64,000 nt of DNA from Siphonodentalium dalli (Eukaryota; Mollusca; Scaphopoda; Gadilida; Siphonodentaliidae), in contig CP136069.1 of NCBI GenBank assembly GCA_032622095.1, positions 188,841,122 through 188,905,121 on the forward strand, in the 5' to 3' direction. This document shows, piece by piece, positions 58,036-64,000 of this stretch (position 1 is its first letter; every line of letters starts with the position of its first letter). The translations under genes were made by a program, and so were the position numbers. A model generated the notes under the pieces. The model worked only from the letters and a program-made list of their open reading frames with translations. It ran no database searches and was not told the origin of the DNA.

Positions 58036-58728
58036 TTAATTGCTTGACGAAAATATGAAATGACAACAACAACATCAACAACAACCATTTATAGTGTGGG
58101 AGTACCAGCATAATGGGTCGAATCATTTAGTGTGGGAGTACGGAAATGTTGGGTCGAATAAACGCGGATAAAATCGATTGGGACCAACTATAGGTAACTG
58201 TGTCTGTTCATCGATTTGATCTCGAGCTTCCTGCTGAGACTAATTAATTTTACTAGCACCGACCTACGTCTGATTGCATTATCTTTGACGCGAACAGGTC
58301 ATGTCTACTTATTGAGAGAAATTGCTCATTAAGCGCCGACTATTGTAAGAATTCTGCTTGCGATTACCACCCGCGAATACAACTGACGTTTAACAAGGAA
58401 GCTCATTCTTCTTTCATCGAGGTGCATTGTGTATTGTTGAGTATATTCAGAAGTTGCATGCTCCGAATGGTCCCTGCAGAGACTCAGTCTGAGAAAAGAC
58501 CTATATGTATATAGATGCACTCTCACACAAATCCAGGCACGAATTCCAAGACAGTCTCCCCGATGAAAACGCAGCACCTTGTATCACTATACACTGTAAA
58601 TAACCTACCGTAATTTTTACGGTAGAGTACCGACAGCTCAGTTGCCTGTAGTCTACCGTATAATTGACAGTATACCGTATATTCTACTACCGTATAATTA
58701 TACAACAATACCGTCAAATATACAGTAG

Positions 58729-58860
58729 GGGGTGGCAGTAAGACAGTCTAGCCTGACTATGCCACCCCTCGAATATACAACATAATATTTTTCAAATGTA
58801 TTATGCATTAATATGTGTATATTGAAATAAAATATCCTATCCTATCCTATCCTATCCTAC
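58729..58860 (+). mobile_element. LINE/SINE 3' tail with stem-loop and (TATCC)n end
   Basis: The stem GGGGTGGCA/TGCCACCCC at 58729-58768, then AT-rich sequence and (TATCC)n at 58828-58859. It is the counterpart of 13296-13400. Confidence 0.7.
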
Positions 58861-59009
58861 AGTACACCGTATATTCCACTATCGTATAATCCGGATACGT
58901 AATAATTGGAATATGTTGGTGCAACTTATAGTGAAAGATATATAATTCAGCAATTCCGTTCCGTATTTGCATATCTCACATTCAAACATGTTCAAATGGC
59001 GTAATGACT

Positions 59010-59818
59010 AACATTTTAATAATATCTTAGAAGCTACCATGATTTCGAACAATGAGCAATACGTTATTCAATACAAAACCTTGAGAAACACACTAAGAAC
59101 AACCCAACAACTGTTTTCTTCCCAACGATTGTCTAAAACTGTGAAACAAGTATTCCTCACGCGCTTATACCAGTACTTCGTTGGCACTACATGTTCATCA
59201 TCAAGTTACATGTCTGACATCATTGACACTCTTAACAAATATGACATGACCGAAGCTCTTGAGAATTACATAGAAAATTCAATATTCCCTAAGAAATCCA
59301 CATGGAAATGTGCCATAAACGAATCATGGTCAAAAGTTAATAGAGAATATTGGGACATGAGCGTAAATGAGGATACTCGACTTGCCAGGTTCTCTGCCGT
59401 CCATCCAACGTTATGCATGTCCCGGCTATGGGAAAATTGTCGCATATACCCAGCCCATAAAAAATCATATCTACTTATTGCACGCCTTATTTGTATCCTG
59501 GAAACAAATGAAGAAACCTGCGTATTATGTAACAACAAACATAAAGATCTTGTAAAACATGCCTTAATCGAATGTTCTTCCATTTGCGACGATCGAAATA
59601 CCTTTGAATTCGAGCTACTAAACTTGTTTCATGTAGACATGTATATGCAGTATGACAAACTGGATGCAGAATCCAAAACGCGCGTTCTACTAACAGGTCT
59701 ACATGAAAACATATACTGTGATCCCGAAGAAGAAAATGAACTAATAGACTTTTTCGTGAACAAAGCCGCATTTCTCTGGAGAGTATATGTTGATCGACTG
59801 ACGCCAAGTCCTGACTAG
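59010..59818 (+). pseudogene. LINE reverse transcriptase C-terminal fragment (259 aa open from ATG 59039)
   Basis: The frame encodes the C-terminal region of a non-LTR retrotransposon ORF2: LTRLYQYFVGTTCSSSSYM, IDTLNKYDMTEALENYI, a conserved SYLLIARLICILE stretch and the knuckle CVLCNNKHKDLVKHALIECS. No polymerase FADD box is present, so it is 5'-truncated; an in-frame stop lies at about 59009. The absence of stops suggests a young insertion. The match to 14060-14660 is clear. Sequence after 59818 (GT-rich, TGTCTGTCTG) is probably its 3' UTR. Confidence 0.75.
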
Positions 59819-60639
59819 ATCTCACAAACCTTCATATAAACTCTATCATAACATGCAGTTATAAGCGTGTTTGTAATTGTTCATATCACATGTATCTGTG
59901 TATTGTTTTACCAGTAAGTACATTTGTCTGTATGTATGTCTGCCGTTTGTTTGTTTGTCTCGTATGCCCGATTGTCTGACTGTCGCCTGTATGTCTGTAA
60001 GTGCGATATGGCTGTATATATATACATGAGTGGTGCTGGGGAAATGGTCGGCTCCGAGTCGGTAAGACTGCACAAAGGCATTGGCGTTTGTGGGTCTTCC
60101 AGAGAGAGAGATCCCTGATTTGGGTCCAACTTCGGCTTGGTCGTCTCGGAGTATGCCATTTCTCTGTCTGTAAGTACGATATGGCTGTAGAATTGAATAT
60201 ATACTTTATGTAGTGCATGAGTGTGTGTATATGTGCATGTGTAGTTGGTTCATCATACATATTGAGACATGTGTTGTAGATATGTTTGTAATCTTAAATT
60301 TCTTATACACTGTGTTATGTACCAAATTGTGTTTGTTCTCATAATATAAACATTTATATATGAATCTCCATATATGGAGGATAATAAAGATATATATATA
60401 TATATACATACCGTTAACTTAACGGTATTCTACCATTGAAAATACGGCTATTTAATACAGTGTACTTAATTTGCATATGAATTATGAGGACTTGACTTTT
60501 GTGAACAGATTTGATTTGAATATATTTTAGGGGTTGAAAATGTATATTTTGCAATCTATATGTACAAACAATGATTAAACGATCAAATCACCATCTTGCA
60601 AGCGAACAGTTCGTGGTATATATAATGAATTTCATCAAA

Positions 60640-61090
60640 CATATAATGCGCATTGTTCGTTCAAGTGAGCACAGAACGTCACAAAACTTTTTCACTTTTC
60701 GAGACAATGTCCCTTCATTATCTTGCGAGAGACGACATAACTTTGAGCTACATGTAAGGAGTAACTTATAAAACTTCACTTTCTCAAATATCCCACATTG
60801 TCTTGGAATGAGCACATTAATTTAATAAATATGAGCTACGTCAAACTTTTTCTCTTTTCGAGATGAATATCATTCATTATCATTCTTGATAGTGAGAACA
60901 GACCCTCGAGCTTTATGAGCGATGTCACACATGTTCATTGTTCGTGGTAATTTGTTTGTATTATCCCTCAAGTGAGAACAGTACTTTGGGTTGATTTTTC
61001 GACAATAACTACATTAGCCTTGTTCACTTTTCGAGATAATGCTCTTTATAATCGCGCGAGTGAGCACATTACTTTGAGCTATTCAGTTCC
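60640..61090 (+). repeat. Diverged tandem units
   Basis: CTTTTCGAGA(C/T)AATG, with GCGAGAG/GCGAGTGAGCAC and ACTTTGAGCTA, recurs at about 60695, 60850 and 61030, units about 155-180 bp. Low similarity, no coding sense. Confidence 0.4.
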
Positions 61091-61099
61091 ACGCCGCTC

Positions 61100-61670
61100 A
61101 ATAGCTCGGCACCAATCGTCTTGTCGAGATGTCCAAACTTCCCGTGATTGATTGGGTCTGGTTTCTCCAGTAAAATACATTTCCCTCATTTTCTCCATTC
61201 TTAATCAATCAAGCGAACTAGGGACATCAAAGCCATTCAATCATCTGTTCTTCTGTAAACCCGGTCGATATCAACACACAGCAATACTTTCGTTTTTAGA
61301 GAAGGTGAAACCTACATCCCGTGTACAGATCAATACAGTTGAGGTCAAATTCCATATACCTCACAGCGGTACTTTAAGGGTCATGGGACCTTAACTGCTA
61401 TCAAAATGGCAAACAGTTTGTGTTCATCTAAAATTTACAATTAATTGCACGCTATAGTTGACTCATCTGTAAAAGATGTAGAAACAATGTTGTAGATGGT
61501 ACAGGGATGGTAATTGTATATTAAAAAAAAAAAATATAGCTTGAACATTTCACTGCAAAATTTCTTGTTTCCTGATTCACTGTAAACATGCGCTCGGTCT
61601 AAATTTTCAAATAATTATCTCTATTTGCTATTCTTCCACTAAAATTATTACTCATTCAGCAAATAAAAGT
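61100..61670. other. No recognised feature
   Basis: No ORF with a domain; ends at the next array. Confidence 0.4.
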
Positions 61671-61671
61671 A

Positions 61672-62350
61672 ATGATAAGGTAAGTAATGATAAGGTAAGT
61701 AATGATAAGGTAAGTAATGATAAGGTAAGTAATGATAAGGTAAGTAATGATAAGGTAAGTAATGATAAGGTAAGTAATGATAAGGTAAGTAATGATAAGG
61801 TAAGTAATGATAGGGTAAGTAATGATAAGGTAAGTAATGATAAGGTAAGTAATGATAAGGTAAGTAATGATAAGGTAAGTAATGATAAGGTAAGTAATGA
61901 TAAAGTAAGTAATGATAAGGTAAGTAATGATAAGGTAAGTAATGATAAGGTAAGTAATGATAAGATACAGTAATGATAAGGTAAGTAATGATAAGGTAAG
62001 TAATGATAAGGTAAGTAATGATAAGGTAAGTAATGATAAGGTAAGTAATGATAAGATACAGTAATGATAAGATACAGTAATGATAAGATACAGTAATGAT
62101 AAGGTAAGTAATGATAAGGTAAGTAATGATAAGGTAAGTAATGATAAGGTAAGTAATGATGAGGTAAGTAATGATAAGGTAAGTAATGATAAGGTAAGTA
62201 ATGATAAGGTAAGTAATGATAAGGTAAGTAATGATAATGTAAGTAATGATAAGGTAAGTAATGATAAGGTAAGTAATGATAAGGTAAGTGATAAGGTAAG
62301 TGATAAGGTAAGTGATAAGGTAAGTGAATCCAAATGATAAGGTAAGTGAA
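61672..62350 (+). repeat. Minisatellite, 15-bp unit AATGATAAGGTAAGT
   Basis: Roughly 43 units, mostly perfect, with GATACAGT variants near 61966 and 62053-62095 and shortened GTGATAAGGTAA units at the end (62285-62350). The unit is stop-free in three minus-strand frames, which explains three overlapping 225-260-codon frames that are not genes. Confidence 0.96.
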
Positions 62351-62654
62351 TCCAAAAAAAACATTTTTGCTTCTAAATTTTTTTACATATTTTGCAACAA
62401 ATAATTTCAAGTATGCTATTCTCGTGATAAACATGTGGTTCTGGTCATGTAAAGTGAGATCCCTGATCCGTAATAGTTACATGGAGTACTTGTATAGTTG
62501 AAGTCAAATTATATTTACATCACTGTGGTATTTTAATAATGCGTATGGAGTAATTGTACATGTATCTTGTTGTGGATGGTGTATATTTTTAACCCGAGGC
62601 TCTTGTATCAAGTCTATCGCGTACCGTTGTTATGATAACTGATGTTACCTAATT

Positions 62655-63018
62655 TTTCGTTTGTTAGGGTACGTTCATACACTGGCAAGTTTGCACATTA
62701 TGGTTTGCATTCATTTCTTCGTAGAAAACGATATGGTGCCATAATCTGAATAGAAACAAGCATATACAATGCATCTGTACCACACCTAACTACATGCGAA
62801 GTAAAATCCCCGTAGTTCCACCTGTAGCCATGCTACCGGAATTTGCCTGTAAATAGCGTGCAATTATCTCACAAGATTCAATCATACAGGTATTTGAAGG
62901 CAAATGTCAGTAGCGCCGTTACAAGTGGAACTACAGAACTTTCATTTCTCATGTCGTTCGCTTTGGTAAAGATGCATGTTATATGCACGTTTACTTTCAA
63001 ATTATGGCACCATGTGGT
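62655..63018. mobile_element. TIR element H, copy 2, right end lost
   Basis: GTACGTTCATACACTGGCAA through TTACTTTCAAATTATGGCACCATGTGGTTTTC matches 19810-20190 closely. The right terminal 50 bp are replaced by the GAT-rich array. Confidence 0.75.
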
Positions 63019-64000
63019 TTTCGTGATGATAATGCTAATCATGATAATGGTGATTGTGGCAACGACGATGGTGAGACGCCGACGATGCTAATCATGATGA
63101 TGATGCTGATAATGGTGATGGTGACGATGATGATGGTGATGGTGATGATGATGATGACGATGGTGATTATGATGATGATGGTGATGATGACGATGATGAT
63201 GATGATGATGATGATAATGGTGATCTCGACGATGGCGATTGTGGCAAAGACGAAGACGAACCGACGATGCTAATCATGATGGTGGTGGTGATGATGGCGA
63301 TGATGACGGCGAAGACGAGACGATGACGATGCTAATCATGATGGTGGTGGTGATGATGGCGATGATGACGGCGAAGACGAGACGATGACGATGCTAATCA
63401 TGATGGTGGTGGTGGTGATGATGGCGATGATGACGGCGAAGACGAGACGATGACGATGCTAATCATGATGGTGGTGGTGATGAAGGTGATGATGATGATG
63501 ATAACGTTGATGATGATGGCGATGATGACGAGACGACGACGACGCTAATCATGATGGTGGTGGTAATGATGATGATGACAAAGGTGATGATGATGATGAT
63601 GGCAATTATGACGGCGAAGACGAGACGACGACGATGCTATTCGTGATTATGATGATGATGATGACGATGGTGATGATGATGATGGCGATGATGACGACGA
63701 AGACGAGACGATGACGATGCTAATCATGATGGTGGTGGTGATGATGATGGTGATGATGATGATGATGATGATGATGATGACAACGTTGATGATGATGATG
63801 ATGATGATGATGACGGCGACGACGAGACGACGACGACGCTAATCATGATGGTGGTGGTGGTGATGATGATGATGATGATGACAAAGGTGATGATGATGAT
63901 GATGATCATGGCGACGATGACGGCGTAGACGAGACGACGACGATGCTATTCGTGATTATGATGATGATGATGACGATGGTGATGATGATGATGGCGATGA
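63019..64000 (+). repeat. GAT-rich microsatellite with higher-order units
   Basis: (GAT)n, with a recurrent block GACGATGCTAATCATGATGG TGGTGGTGATGATGGCGATGATGACGGCGAAGACGAGAC (about 66 bp) at 63263, 63330, 63393, 63458 and, with variants, later (63530, 63715, 63835). It extends past the window end. Long Met/Asp/Ser frames across it are repeat translations. Confidence 0.95.

Larger units (their letters stand above)
58588..60470. mobile_element. CACTGTAAAT-ended element with LINE sequence inside
   Basis: Left CACTGTAAATAACCTACCGT and ACGGTAGAGTACCG; right inverse (ACGGTATTCTACCATTGAAA, ATACGGCTATTTAATACAGTG) at about 60420-60465. The flanks are TA on both sides. The interior includes the LINE tail at 58729-58860 and a LINE ORF (59039-59818). 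A repeat ACCGTATATTC(T/C)ACTA(C/T)CGTATAAT lies on both sides of the tail. Confidence 0.6.

Noticed and set aside
61648-62434. Three long overlapping minus-strand frames (225-260 codons)
   Set aside because: They are the three stop-free frames of the 15-bp array; the peptides are pure pentapeptide repeats.
62983-64000. Met/Asp- or Ser/Ile-rich frames on both strands
   Set aside because: Translations of the GAT microsatellite.

Overview
The window is nuclear DNA of an invertebrate animal, AT-rich and dominated by repeats. A spliced animal gene with canonical GT-AG introns, one of them about 23 kb, fragments of animal LINE reverse transcriptases, and many short inverted-repeat transposons (MITEs) all point to a metazoan. 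A marine lophotrochozoan such as a mollusc is my guess from the repeat style; nothing here proves it. There is no bacterial-type operon, CRISPR array or recognisable rRNA, and I found no convincing tRNA.

Two protein-coding loci are supported. The main one, on the minus strand, is a SYDE/syd-1 family Rho-GTPase-activating protein. Four exons can be placed (53789-52692, 29462-29302, 27788-27584 and probably 25876-25764). They encode a linker, a C2 domain, a RhoGAP domain with its arginine finger, and a short acidic tail; the 5' exons lie outside the window. Splice phases agree at every junction. The second is a small plus-strand ORF (8008-8472, 154 aa) of unknown family with phosphorylation/14-3-3-like and PP1-docking-like motifs.

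The rest is mobile and repetitive DNA. (1) LINE fragments lie at 9112-11019 (minus), 11960-13440, 14060-14660, 33590-33990, 41280-41697 and 59010-59818, plus a detached LINE 3' tail at 58729-58860. (2) TTAA-flanked MITEs fall in at least five TIR groups. (3) A MITE with a 4-bp target duplication and GTGACCC ends is present in five copies. (4) There is a Mutator-like element with a 10-bp target duplication at 15353-15855. (5) Several foldback elements are present. (6) Tandem arrays have units of 50, 22, 20, 111, 35, 15 and 3 bp; at least two of them grew inside MITE ends.

The most unusual feature is a 69-bp near-perfect hairpin (33-bp stem, 3-nt loop, one fixed mismatch) carried by MITEs with different terminal repeats. 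It is usually present as an inverted pair, over 20 copies in the window. Two stem subtypes differ by paired changes on both arms. Several insertions can be proved inside the window, because removing the element plus one target duplication restores a LINE reading frame or matches a related empty site.

Layout: 1-7.9 kb MITEs and minisatellites; 8.0-8.5 kb the small gene; 8.6-25.4 kb nested LINEs and MITEs; 25.7-53.8 kb the SYDE-like gene with its TE-filled introns; 53.9-64 kb its 5' intron or upstream DNA with MITEs, a LINE fragment and long microsatellites.
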